A stretch of 64,000 nucleotides of DNA from Parascedosporium putredinis (lineage: Eukaryota; Ascomycota; Sordariomycetes; Microascales; Microascaceae), in NCBI GenBank assembly GCA_949357655.1, contig CASHTG010000010.1, forward strand, positions 744,001-808,000, read 5' to 3'. Position 1 is the first letter of the stretch. The number at the start of each line of letters is the position of its first letter. The translations under genes were made by a program, and so were the position numbers. Of the stretch, positions 12,728-24,130 are shown piece by piece. The notes below the pieces were generated by a model, which did not search any database, was not told the DNA's origin, and saw only the letters and a list, made by a program, of their open reading frames with translations.

Positions 12728-13617
12728 ATGTCTTCGCCATCCTCGCCTTCCTCGCCGGGCCGCCAGTCCCCCAAAACTGCGGCGGAGCATTTTAATTCGA
12801 CGGCCTCCCAGTACGAGCGATCGACGGGCGGTTGCACCTGGGAACTCGCGCGCGACCTTCTCGATCTTCCCGATCTTCAATCCATTACCGTACCCGGGGC
12901 CAGGATCCTGATAACGCCTGCGGCACGGCGTTCGTGGCCGAGGAAATTATCCGGCGATGCGAAAACGAGGGTACCGCGGTGCCGGAGATCGCGGCCGTCG
13001 ATGCGGCGGAGAACATGGTTGATTTGGCGCGGGCCAAGTTTAGGGATAGTCGGCACGCCGCCCGGCTTTCGTTTGCGGCGGCGCCGGGCGAGAGTCTGGA
13101 CCTATTCGAGAGCGAATCCTTCACGCACAGCATCACCAACCTCGGGATCCTGTTCTTTTCCGACGAGGACGAGGGGGCCAAGGAGATTTACCGTACCCTC
13201 GCGCCCGGCGGGGTCGCTGTGGTGACGACGTGGGCGGAGCTGGGCTATCTCACGCGGGTGATCCACCCCGCGCAGAGGCTCATCCGGCCGTGCGACCCGG
13301 TGTTCAAGCTGCCCATCTCCGCAGCGTGGTTCCAGCCCGACTTTGTGGAGGAGGTGATGCGGAGGGGCGGGTTCGGCGACGTGGAGATGGCGGAGAGGAC
13401 GGTGCACTACGGGGCGCCCGACGAGGAGGACCTGACGCAGATGCTGATTCTCTCGTTCCAGATGCTGTACCACGACTGGCCGGAACACGAGAAGAAGAAG
13501 TTTGTCAAGACGGTGGGGAACCTGGTGAGGAAGACGAGCGTGCCGTATACGATGCCGGACGGCAGGGATGGGATGGGAATCCCGATGAGGGCGATTGTGG
13601 CCGTGTGTCGGAAATGA
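12728..13617 (+). CDS. class I SAM-dependent methyltransferase
   Basis: Cytosolic methyltransferase of about 296 aa in the UbiE/Methyltransf_11/25 type commonly found in fungal secondary metabolism; the substrate is unknown. After a Ser/Pro-rich start come HFNSTASQYERSTGG and the SAM-binding motif I, read as ILDNACGTAFVAEEI. Motif II is AAVDAAENMVDLAR (acidic residue binding the ribose). A motif near ITNLGILFFSDEDEGAKE and the post-motif RTLAPGGVAVVTTW complete the fold. A single base is missing just before DNACGTA (12908-12911, CTG-ATAAC). This splits the gene into an N-terminal frame and a C-terminal frame, so an automatic call starting at 12832 would lose the real N-terminus. The gene is single-exon. 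It lies about 20 kb from the PKS on the same strand, so a role in tailoring the polyketide is possible but not shown. Confidence 0.85.
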
Positions 13618-16144
13618 CGATGATGCTGTGAGGGAGTTTTTTGAGAGTTTGGGCTTGTTAACGAATTGATGACAATGAGTGATATGAACATTGGGTGATG
13701 ATGGGGGCAAGCGAGCGAGCTGAAGCTAGGGTTGGCCGAGAACGCCAAAGTCGACATCTGCAAGTGAGCAAGCTGTAATACATTACCAAAACCAACCAGG
13801 GTCCATGACTTGATGGCATCGTATCGTATTGTTTGGCCGAAGCGACGGTTGCCAGAATTGGCAGGGGACAAGGGTTTTTTCCCCCAACTGTCGTGTGCAG
13901 AATTGGCTTGTAGTCGACATTCCACACTTTTTGCGAGACCGGGGGAGAGGGCGAATCCCGGGGCCATTCTTCGTACAACGAGAAAAGGATCCCGTTTAGC
14001 CAAGCTATCGTCGCCAAGCCATTGGTGAGAATGGGAATACGAGACGCGCATGATCCCGTGGCGCGTGCACGGAGCTGATGGATTTTCGGGCGTGGAGTGG
14101 TAACGCAAAAGACACTCGCGCCGGAGCTTTAGCGCAAGGATCAAGGTAGGATCATGGGGAAGGAGTCTCAATGCGAAGCAATTCTGCCTTTCACCGACTA
14201 CATGTAGCATTCATAGCCAGGATCGTAGGTTTGACAGCAGGTCCATTTTTTTCTTCCTGATCTGTTTCCTATTATTATTATTAATCCAGGGTATCTGGGC
14301 GATTCGAGCATCGAGGCTTGTTCCCACCCGAATCCACATAAACTTTTCTCATGCAAGATCACAGCATCTCCCGGGACATGAGGGCGGGTATTCTTTTCCA
14401 AGGCCAGCTTCGAATGCTAGATCGGAAAGGGGTTGCAGCACTTGGAGTGGAGCAGAGAGCATTGGCCAGAAAGAAGCAACTCTTGCGCGAGTGTGGCCCT
14501 GTTTCTTTTTTGTTCCTTTTTCTTTCTTTCCTTTTCTTAGGCCGAGTACAGTCTAGCTTCCAAGTGATCTACACGTCAGGCACAGATGAGTCTGCTTACA
14601 ATTTTGCCTTGGGGGTCACCTCGATTCGAGTGTGCCACCAGGCATGTCTCCACACGATCGTTCGTTCCTCACCATGTGCTCGTGCAACTCAAGTTGCCTT
14701 CGCCGAGGAGATGCCTCGATTCTCTCGCATGAGGAGGCGGTGGCCTCGAGCAACCGAGGGCATTGCCGTGGAGCCAAATCTGTCCTTTTAAAACCGTGTC
14801 TCGCAACCCACGTGTATCAGATCATGGCCAACGCAGTCAGGGAGGGGGCATAGCAAAGAAGACGCAATTTCCCGGCGAAGGGCGCCGATGCATGGTCTTA
14901 TCCAATCGAGGTCAATGCCTGTTCCTATTATAGTTTTCGCTCCATCGAGTGGACCTCGGCACCTGTCAGGGGAGGGGACGGACGTCCACGGGCGGTTCTT
15001 GGCCTGGAGAGTTGCCTAGAGATCCTGGATCCCCGTCCATCGATCGATGGCCGCAACCCCGGATGTCTATCACAGGCACAACTCTAATTGGGGCATGTAG
15101 GGCTGGGACTGGGCAGTGAGAAGGGGAAGGGGAAGGGGAAGGGGAATAAATGGTGAGAGAGTTTTGAAGACAGGCAATTTGCCCACAACGGGTTTCAGTG
15201 TTGGAGCGGCCGAAACCTCCGTGGAACACATTCTCAAAAGGCCTGTCTATTGACGTCTGTCAAATGGGTCTGAGTTACTTTCCCATCGTGTCTTGGACTC
15301 TATTTACCTGCCGTCGCTCGTCGCTTGTTTCCTCTTCTTTTTGGTCATCCATAATTTCCCTGTTTTTTTCGTATTGCTCGATCGTGACTACACTAGTTGC
15401 GTAGCTGGGGCAAGCCAACATGTGCCGACGCAGGTCAAGGGCGGAGAGGAAAGACCCCTGGGCCTGAACGGGTGGATGAAACTAAAAAGAGAAAAAAGGA
15501 AGGAAACAAAAAACCAGCTCATCTCCGCAAGCGACAGTTGGTTCTCGTATTGCAAATGGAGAGCTTAGGGGAAAATAAGGGCGGAGGTGGGCGCGCTTTC
15601 TCGCCCGATTTTGTGACCGAATCCGGGAATGGAACCAGAGGCCCTCAGGGACGCAGCTAAACCCGATTGGGGAAAAATTGGAAGAAAGTCCCCTTTCAGT
15701 GCACCGCCCCTTTTTGTGCACGATGCTTGTGGAACGGGAAACGCCCACTTTCACGATAATAATGCGAGAGGGCAAAAGGGCCGCCCCCGATGGCGTCCCT
15801 GCCCCCCGGTTTTTCAAGGAGGACGGTAGTCGCGGTGGATGCTGCGGGAGAGTGTCCGACAAAATCCATTGAGATCGCAAGAAGGCCATCAATTTACAAC
15901 TTTGACACTTTGACAAGACTTTTTTCCTTTTCTTTTCTTTTTTGCGAGACACATCTGCCGATCACAGTCAGGAGGGTGAGGCGTGTCCCACCCATTGTCT
16001 TGCAAAGACCGCTTGACACATTTCCTAAAGTGGTAGAGCAAGGCAAGCCGGCAAACATCAAAAGGACGACGAAAATCCCTCTTTGGGACCCTCCTTTAAC
16101 CACCTCTTACACCGGAGCCATCTCTCATCGCCGCCAATATCATC
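13618..16144. other. 2.5 kb intergenic region
   Basis: No recognisable coding sequence. It includes a hexanucleotide G-rich repeat at about 15117-15148 and pyrimidine-rich stretches before the deiminase gene. Overlapping frames of 100-150 codons lack any domain signal. Confidence 0.45.
15117..15148 (+). repeat. (GGGGAA)n tandem hexamer, four units
   Basis: About four tandem copies of GGGGAA, giving four G4 runs separated by two bases. This arrangement can fold into a G-quadruplex on the plus strand. It is non-coding and about 1 kb upstream of the deiminase gene. Confidence 0.7.
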
Positions 16145-18097
16145 ATGTACGGCATGGAACGAGTACGCCGCCCCGTAACGAGGACGTTGTCCTTTGCGTA
16201 TTCCTCCTCTGCGCCGTCGTCTTGATCAAACTAATATCCTCCACGGCAACGACGGGATTCCTCACGGCGGAAAGGCCTCGAGTGCCCCTGGGCATCTTCT
16301 CCCTCTCGAGCCTAGGCAACACCGACCCGGAAGCTGCCGCCGCTCTCCGGCCCGACATTCGCGCCGACACCAACCGGGACGGCGTCGTCGACATCACGAG
16401 CACCTCGCACGATTCCGCGACCAAAGCCATCTGGACGGCGCGGCGCGGCGCCATCTTCCTCCCCAACGTCGGCGACAAGTACTACCGGTGCCGCACCCAC
16501 GACGCCGTCGGAAACCCCTAAGCAACGACGAGCTCGCCTCCTGCCACGACGCATCGGGCCACCTCCTCCTCGCGCCCGAGTACGCCGCCCCCTGCGGACG
16601 GTACCCATGACGGGCGTCTCGGACGCCGCGCACGCCCGCATCTACGCCACGCCGCGCGCCGCGCGACCGGGTACGCATCTTCCTCCTCCACAACCCCGCC
16701 AAGCCCGACGACACCGATTCGTGGACGCTCGTGGACTCAGAGTTCGCCTTTGATGCCGCGCGCCTGCGGGAGGGCATCACGCTCCGCATCGACGGACGGG
16801 AAATCGTAGCCGATGCCGCCGTGTGGGACGGGTCCGTGACCGTCCGCTTCGACGTCGTGGACGGGGCCCGGAGCGTCTCGGACGAAGTGGCCCTGAAGAT
16901 GGCGCCCGTTCTCACGCACCACAACCTCCAGGCCGTCGAGACCATCGTCAGCACCGCGCCCGATGCGGCGCACCCCGGGCAAGAGGCCTTTGTCCAGAAA
17001 CTCGACGCCGCGCGCGTGGCCGCCGGCATCCGAAACCCCTTGCTCCTCCTCAACCAGTCGAGCGACGTCTGGGCGCAGGACTTCTTCGAGCCCGCCTACG
17101 CGAGCATGCCGGGCCCCCGCGGTCCCGTGGCGATCCGCGTGATGCTTCGCTCGGCGCAGTCCACCCGTGCGAGCGGACGACAGGTGTTTGAGCAGCTGCG
17201 GGGACCGGGCGTGGGCGGGTTTCAACCCCCAGCGGGACGGATTCGGGTTTCGGCAGCCGCGAGATCGATAGCTTGGGAAACCTCGAGACCATACCCCCGT
17301 ATACATCGCGCAAGGGCGTCGAGTACAACGCCGGACGCATCGTCGTGGGGAAACATTTCCACCGGGAGCCCGCCCGCGTGATACTGGATTTCTTGCGAGC
17401 GCAAGGCGTCCAGACGCCCTTGATGCTCGAGGCGGGCTGGTTGGCCCTCGGCCACGTGGACGAATTCGTGCAATTTGTGCCCTTCACCAACAGCCTAGGC
17501 TTCACCATTGCCGTCGCCGATCCCGCGTCTGGACTGGACATCCTGCGTCGCGCGAGGGACGGTGGTTACGGGGATACGCTCGCCATCAGCCAGGCAGATA
17601 GCCATGCGAGCCACCGAAATCCCCGGATGACCATCTCGGACGCCCTTTCGAACTTGACGTTTATCGAAGCGAACGAATACGCCCAGAAACACATTGAAGC
17701 GAACCTCAAGATCCTCCTTGCCGAGATACCCCTCAGCGGAAAGGATGTAATTCGAGTGCCCTCTCTCTATAAAGATGCGGACTTCGCCCTCCCCATTCCA
17801 GACGGAGGACTCCCCGCCGAGATTTCTCCGCTTGTCAAGGGCGAAAGGCACCTCGTCGCCTTTAGTCCGTTCGCCATCAGCGGCGTGGTCCTCGGCGACA
17901 CGTACGTGTGCTCGAAGCCTTGGGGCCCCATGATAAACGGTGCATACGCGTTTGACAAGGAGGTGGAGAAGGCCTACGCCAAGGCGGGCCTGAATGTCTC
18001 GTACGTGGATGATCTCGCGAACCATCACGTCGATGGCAGGGGCGTACACAGCAGATCCAATACCTTGCGGGATATTCGCGTCGTGTGGTGGGAGTGA
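16145..18097 (+). CDS. protein-arginine deiminase (PAD) family protein, fungal type
   Basis: PAD-family protein (PF03068 C-terminal domain), about 651 aa once the breaks are bridged. PADs convert peptidyl-arginine to citrulline with calcium. The N-terminus holds a hydrophobic stretch (VVLCVFLLCAVVLI) that suggests a signal peptide or anchor. Next is DIRADTNRDGVVDITS, an acidic loop like the Ca-binding motif of the family. The catalytic domain shows SSDVWAQDFFEPAY (expected catalytic Asp after W-x-Q) and LALGHVDEFVQFVPF (expected His and Asp). Near the C-terminus the family nucleophile motif VHC is read as VHS (Ser codon at 18050-18052), so the catalytic Cys seems absent. There are five frame breaks: 16171-16174, 16515-16518, 16588-16592 and 17226-17230 fit one lost C each, and 16655-16668 needs one extra or two lost bases. 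The start is chosen at the first ATG giving the hydrophobic N-terminus. I am sure of the family, less of activity. Confidence 0.85.
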
Positions 18098-19209
18098 GAG
18101 AAGGCACGACGGAGTAGCCGGGCCCGCTGTTCAGGGTCCATGTATGAATAATGATATTTCCTAGAGTCTTGGACGGTCGTTTTGATATTTCCTTTTCCTC
18201 TATACATAGGCACAATTACAATGTTCAATAATTAACGATATCTGTTCCTGAAGTACCTGCTGTTATTCCGTTCCCAAAAGCCACTCCTCGAATCACATCA
18301 AACAACCAAACGTGAAGTCTTGGGATATACGATGGATGACTGAAATGACTGAAAAAGATTACGGTAAGATGACTGGTGTCCAAAACCACTTCTATCTGGT
18401 GTGCTCGCCTAGAGAGAGAGGTATGGATCACGGACACAAACAGATACGAGCCTCAGCTGAATCTCACCCATGTTAGTGCTTTTTTCCCGCCCTCTCTCTT
18501 CTCCATTTTCTTATAAAGCCGAGTAAAATTTGACAAACGCGATACGAAGTCCGCTAGGCCCCTTCGAGGGGACACTCGGGTGGTTGTATTCAAACAAAAT
18601 CCCCTTATCTTCGAAACCGGCCTAAACCCGTCGCGCTAAACCTCATTTGATCATGGCAGAAGGGACCAGCGGCGGGAGGTGGACACTGTCGCACGGACGG
18701 GAAGCCAAGTCTCCCATTGTTCGCCACGCAGCCATGGCGTCCCCCAAAATAAACAAGCCAAGCCTCGCGGAGTGGACAAGTTGATTTTGGTGTGTGAGTG
18801 GGTTCCTCTCCTTCAGCCCTACATATCCGCGGGTAAGGAAGCGGGGGTGTGTGGGAAGGGAGAGAATGACATCTACACATCCGCCATAGAATCATCCATG
18901 GATGGATGGAACTGAGTGACATGGCCGGTACATATCTATAGAGTTCAAGATAAGAGAGGGCACCAGTGTTTGCGTGTATTATGTATATACATATGTCATT
19001 AGGTATTTTCCACATGCACATATACATATCATATATATATATAAAAGTCGTTAGATAGTTCCGTGAGTCCTTGACCAAGGGTGGTTTGATGATTACCACC
19101 CATCATTATAATCCATCATCAACGTCATTATCGTGGTTGTGATTATCGTCATCAACCTCGAGAGCCTGTCTCGTCCCGTCGTAATTTCATAAGTTGCCAG
19201 CCCAACCGC
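18098..19209. other. convergent intergenic region
   Basis: Lies between the 3' ends of the deiminase and MFS genes. It contains an AT dinucleotide stretch at about 19029-19044 and no recognisable gene. Confidence 0.5.
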
Positions 19210-20837
19210 TTACTTTTTCTCCACCGTCCGAATCTGCTCGCCTCGCTTGAAAACCATGAGGGCGGAAAAAGTTGGACGGCAGTAAAGGCCAGCATTGCCT
19301 GAAACTGCGTCCGGTGGGCTCGCCACAACGGACCGCACCGCATCTTGCTGGGCGTCGGAGAAATTGCCCATGACGCCAATATTGACGAGCAGGGACGCCA
19401 GCTGGCTGGGATCGAGGATGTCCTTTAGATCACGCTTGAGGGCGGAGTTGAGAATGTTGGCGGCGATGCTGAGCCCGATGGCGCCGCCGAGGAAACGGAA
19501 CTGGACGATGGCTCCGGTGGCGACGGCGATGTCGCGCGCCTCAATCATGTAGGGGTGGCGAGGATGAGGATGCCGATATTGATGCCGAGCCCGACGGCGG
19601 TGAGCACCTCGTAAAAGTAGCCGACGCCGGGAAAGGCGGTAGAGTAGATGGGGAGGGTGGACAAGAGGCCGACGCCGACGAAATCGAGAATGGCGCCGAG
19701 CAGGACAAAGTAGGCCGGGGGATGCGGGCGACGCTGCAGACGAAGTTGGCGACGGCGGCGCTGAGGGCGCTGCTGACGGAAAAGGGGATGAGGCGCACGC
19801 CGGCGCCGAGGGCGGACACGCCAGAGACGACCTGGAAGCGCTGGGGCAGGGAGACGATGGCGACGTTGAAGGGGGCGCCGATGACGAAAGTGGTGATGAG
19901 CATGCCCATCCAGGGGCGGTTGCGGACGAGGCGCCAGGGGAACATGGGCTCGACGGACCAGGCGCCGCTCTCGGAGCGGGCGGTGACGTGGCGCTCCCAG
20001 GCGAAGAAGGCGACCCAGCTGACGGCGGCGAGCACGAGCATGGCGATGATGGCGGGGAGGACCACGAGAACTCGAGGGCGGTCTCTTGGACGGCGGTGAC
20101 GAGGAGGAGGGAACCGGAGAGGAGGAGGAAGGCGCCGAGGAAGTCGAGGCGCTTGAGGCTGGCCCAGGCGTTGCTGCTGCTGCTGCTGCTTCTGCTGTTG
20201 TCTCGGGTGGTAGGGGAGGTTTGGACGCGTGTGCGTAGGGTGGCTGCGACCATGGCGATGGCGAGGATTCCGGCGGGGACGCTGGCCGTGGGGAATACAT
20301 GTGTTAGCAACAAACGAATGGGAGATGCATTTCATTTTTTGCATCGGGGTAGTGAACAGCTAGGAGTACACGGCGGTTGGAACTCACTTTACGTAGAATA
20401 CCCATCTCCACGTCGTGCGCATGTTGATGACGCCGCCGAAGAGCGGGCCGCTGAGGGTGGCCAGCGCAATGGAAAGAGCGACCAAGGAACTTCCCAGCGC
20501 GAGTTTCTCCCTGGGCATGACTTCATAGAGGCCGAGGATCGACAGGGAGTAGGCACCCGCTGCGCCGACGCCTTGCAGCGCTCGGAAGATGATTCTGGCG
20601 GGCGATTCTGGTTAATCTTCAAAGAAAACAGACGAGAGTTCAACAAGAATGGCGACTCTTTTACTCACAGTTGGTCAATGGTCTTGGCCGCGCCGCAACC
20701 GCCGGAAAAGGCAGTGAAGAAGACCATGGTGGAGATGAGGGCGGCCTTGAGACCGACGACATCGCTGAGTTTGGTCCATATGATGACGGTGCCTACGTGA
20801 TACGGATACAAGTTAGTTGATCACCTCTGTTCTTCTG

Positions 20838-20874
<37 letters not shown>

Positions 20875-21415
20875 CTACCAACCTGTGTAGGTGATGAGAT
20901 AGCCGGTCATCACCCAGTTGGTCTTTTCGAACCCGGACAGATCATTGGTGATGCTGACCAGGGACGTGCTCACGATGGTCACCTCGAGGTTTACAAGATA
21001 GAGACATAGCAGAAGTCTACAGCCGGCAAGCGCACAAAAGCAAGTCAGCACTAAAAAGGCCGGATCCAACGGAAGAGCGGGGACAGGAACGGGGGAGGGT
21101 TGGTTATGGAGCTTTGACGGACCCTGTTATTCCCACCACGAGCCTCCATCCCGTGAGGAAAGTGGTGGCTAGAGGTTCAGCACCCTCGGTCCCCGCAGCG
21201 CCCGGCCGCGAGGACGAAGGCTCAGACGAGGAGGAGGAGGACGACGATATCGGCGGCTGGCGTGTCGTTGGTGAGGGCACACGTGTGTCGACATCCTCAT
21301 CGCCGCTGCCGGGAGACATGACACCAGCACTGGAGAGTGAGGCAGTGGCCTTTTCGTCTGCCTCGGAGCTCCTGTCTTGGCGGCGCTTCTCTGAGCGCTG
21401 TGTGGTCCTAGCCAT
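19210..21415 (-). CDS. MFS multidrug/metabolite exporter (DHA2-like, 14 TM)
   Basis: Plasma-membrane H+-coupled exporter of the major facilitator superfamily, about 610 aa, five exons: 21123-21415, 20883-21016, 20669-20792, 20388-20594 and 19210-20281. The N-terminal 80 or so residues are hydrophilic with a long Ser run. TM1 carries NLEVTIVSTSLVSI, equivalent to the L-D-x-T-I-V motif of drug:H+ antiporters, followed by WVMTGYLITYTG. Motif A-like sequence is KLSDVVGLK, and FRALQGVGAAGAYSL follows. FYVNVPAGILAIAMV matches the conserved N-x-P between TM6 and TM7. C-terminal helices such as LTAVGLGINIGILI and GAIGLSIAANILNSAL complete the fold. Three single-base losses are inferred in the last exon at 20054-20057, 19717-19721 and 19552-19555. 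A CAG-type run encodes a Ser stretch after TM6. Its position near the PKS and hydrolase suggests export of the cluster product, which is inference only. Confidence 0.88.
20841..20873 (+). repeat. (GA)n microsatellite inside an MFS intron
   Basis: About 16 perfect GA units lying in the intron between exons 2 and 3 of the MFS gene, just downstream of the exon 2 donor. On the transcribed strand it is a CT-rich tract. Confidence 0.9.
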
Positions 21416-22541
21416 GATTGGGTGTGTGGGGGAGGAGGAGTAGGACGAGGAGGGGGTGAAGGAGAGCGAAGGAGGGGGGGACAGAAGAGGATGGGATTGT
21501 ATGGTGGAATGGCTTTGGATGCTCCTTGTCTTCCCCCGTCTTTCTCCGTACTCTTGACGTTGTGCTTCTCTGACTTGGTGTTCCCTCAGTGTTACGTTGT
21601 ACTCCTCTCTCTCGGGGCAAGGCGTGTCGATACCGATACAGCCCGGCTCGCCTTTCTCGATCCTTTTCTTTGGTTCTTTCCCACACCTCGTCGTCTTTTG
21701 GAGTCTCTTGTTTCTTTCTTTCTTATGCGTTTCTTTTTATCTCGGGGCTTCACCTAATCTGGGAAACAAGACGCAGGCATATTCGAGATCATGGGCAGGA
21801 GGAGGGGGCGCGGCAGGAAGGCGGGACGAGGGCAAAGACAAGCGGAAGAGGTGGGGGTGTGTGTATGGGGGTGGGCGGCGGGTAGGGAACCAGAAGCAAA
21901 GCAAAGCCCGGCGAGAGATAAAGATAGAAGTCGGATGCAGGGAAGATGGAGTAAAAGTAAAGAAAAAGAAAAAGGGAATCAGCGAGGAGCCCGTCCTTCT
22001 ACTGCACGTCCTCCAATAAAAGATGCAAGATAAAAAGAGCAAGAGCTAGAGGGCGCAGGGTGGGAAAAAAGAGGAAGCAGAGTCGAAAAAGAGATAGACC
22101 AGACATGCGGTAACAATTCGGCTAAGCCGCGGTGTCGCAGCACAGAAGTGCTGAGCAATGCCCGAAAAGTCAAAGTAAAGTAAAGAAAAAAAAGGCGCCA
22201 ATAGGCGGTGATGCGTGGGAAGAGGAGACGACGAAGAGGAGACGGATGCCATGGCGGATAATGATAGTGGGTGGTATGTGGACAACGTACGTGGACGTGC
22301 GAGCCCACGCTCCATTTGGAGTAGTTGGTCAGTGGTCGGTGGTCGGTGGTGATGGCGGTGGAGAGGGTGCTTTGAGCAGCGAAGAGGGGGCGTGGGAGAA
22401 AAGGGGAGAAGAGGGGACAGGAGGGGGTGCATCGGACAAGAGGTGGTCCGTTGTGTGTCCACATGTCGTTCCAAGAAAGTACCCTCAGTGCTGAGCGGAG
22501 CGGAGGGGGGCGTTTTGTTATTAATAGCGTGGCAGGGACGA

Positions 22542-22588
22542 AGGGGACTAGGGACTAAGGGACGAGGGACCTAGGGACCTAGGGACCA
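22542..22588 (+). repeat. AGGGAC(C/T)(T)A-type tandem G-rich repeat
   Basis: About six imperfect copies of a 7-9 nt unit built around AGGGAC, several forming the palindrome CCTAGG at the unit junctions. The regular G3 runs could fold as a G-quadruplex. It is non-coding. Confidence 0.65.
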
Positions 22589-22949
22589 CTAGCAATATGA
22601 GAAGGATTAAGGTCGGGCCACGCGCGACAAAAGGGTAAAGAGGGCGAGCAATGAGAGGGATTGAAAGAGGGGTGGGTTGGAACCAGAGTGGGGAGTGGAG
22701 GGTTGGAGGGTTGGAGGGAGGACGGAAGAGAGAGGGCAAAGGGCGACAAGGTCAAGGTGGAAGGTGGGGAGGGATGAGGGTGGAGGGAGGGGGAGAGGAC
22801 GGGATGCATGGATCGCCCATTCGGGATTCGTGCGAGGGTTTCTAGAAGTCGCGCGTGGTTGGTCCACGACAAAGACAGCCTTTTCCCGACTGAGCTCGCT
22901 GACCTACGTGGCACGGCATGGGGATCTGCGAGCGAACAGCGACTGGACC

Positions 22950-22996
22950 GTAGCAGCAGCAGGAGTAGCAGGAGTAGCAGCAGGAGTAGCAGGGGG
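22950..22996 (+). repeat. AGCAGG / GTAGCAGCA trinucleotide-type repeat
   Basis: Irregular tandem array of AGC, AGG and AGT triplets. In the minus strand it reads as a run of Leu codons, which creates a spurious long frame. Confidence 0.75.
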
Positions 22997-24130
22997 GAAC
23001 GACCACTCGGGGAGGAGGAGGGACAGGGAAATAGGAAGAGGGATTGAACTTGAAAAGCAGGCTGGCGCGGACAGCCAAAAAAGAAAAGAAAAATACAGTG
23101 GACGGGATCCGTTGTATCAATTGCCCATTCTCCGGGGCCGATCAATACACAACGAGACGGAGACACGGAGCGGTGGACGGCGTGGAATTGGAGATTTTTC
23201 AACGTTGAGACCGACCGACCGGTTCTTCCCCTCCAAAAGTGTGATTTACAGAAATCGGCATTGACATGGGCTTTGCTCTTCCCCCAAACATTGAAACCCG
23301 AGGAAATGGGAGCAAACGAATCCTTCGGAGATCCTGTGCTGTGCGTCTCACGCTTTTTCGTCACACGAAGGAAACCCGTCCAAAGGGACGGGCTCGAATT
23401 CCAGCAAACGGGCTCTTGAACCAACCGCATATTTCGGAAATTTCCAATTCGCCAGGCACCCTGAAGAATCGAGAACGGAAAAAGAAACAGAGGGGGAGAT
23501 TGGGGTAGGGAGGGTGTGCGCGTGTGCGTGGTTGGGGAAAGCTTTTAATTTTGGATTGATTGCGTGCGTGTGTGATTGACGGATTGAGATGTCAGACGAC
23601 GGCACAGCAAACATGACTGCATTTTGAGCCTCAGATGCCGTCTCTAAGCTTCACGTCCTTTTTTACTTTGGTATTGTTTTCTTTGATTTATCTTCTTTTT
23701 TGGTATATTATTTCAGTCTTCTTCTCTCTTCCCACCTCTCTTGGCCATCTACAAATACCCAGGAGACGATCGCCCTTCTCACCAAAATTCCGGACCTGGC
23801 TCTCAACGAACCCCCAGCCCCCTTCTCCGAAAAGAAATGCGCGGACCAACGAGGCAAAAACTCGTGCATTGCATTCGAACCTCCGTTGACGCGAACACGA
23901 ACCGACAGGAACCCCGAAAAATGCGGTGACCAAAGCCATTAACATACATGCAAGAGAGGAAAAAGAGCGGGGCGATGATGTGCAGCGAATCCAGATGGGG
24001 AACAAGGAGAACATTGAACTGGAACTGACAATGAGAAAGAAACTGCGACTATTGGTAAAATGAAGGAAAAGAAGAAAACAAAAAGGAAAAGCCCAAATTA
24101 CACGTATGCAATGCCCACCCACGCCATTCT

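Larger units (their letters stand above)
21416..24130. other. 2.7 kb intergenic region rich in purine/pyrimidine tracts
   Basis: The promoter of the MFS gene is at its left end. Purine-rich blocks give long but meaningless frames, including a Leu-run frame on the minus strand at 22579-23430. It holds two simple repeats listed separately. No domain-bearing gene is visible. Confidence 0.45.

Noticed and set aside
13407..14210. 267-codon minus-strand frame
   Set aside because: Overlaps the 3' end of the methyltransferase on the opposite strand and continues into non-coding DNA without any motif.
22579..23430. 283-codon minus-strand frame with a Leu run
   Set aside because: The Leu run comes from the AGC/AGG microsatellite at 22950-22996; the rest is Ser/Pro low complexity.
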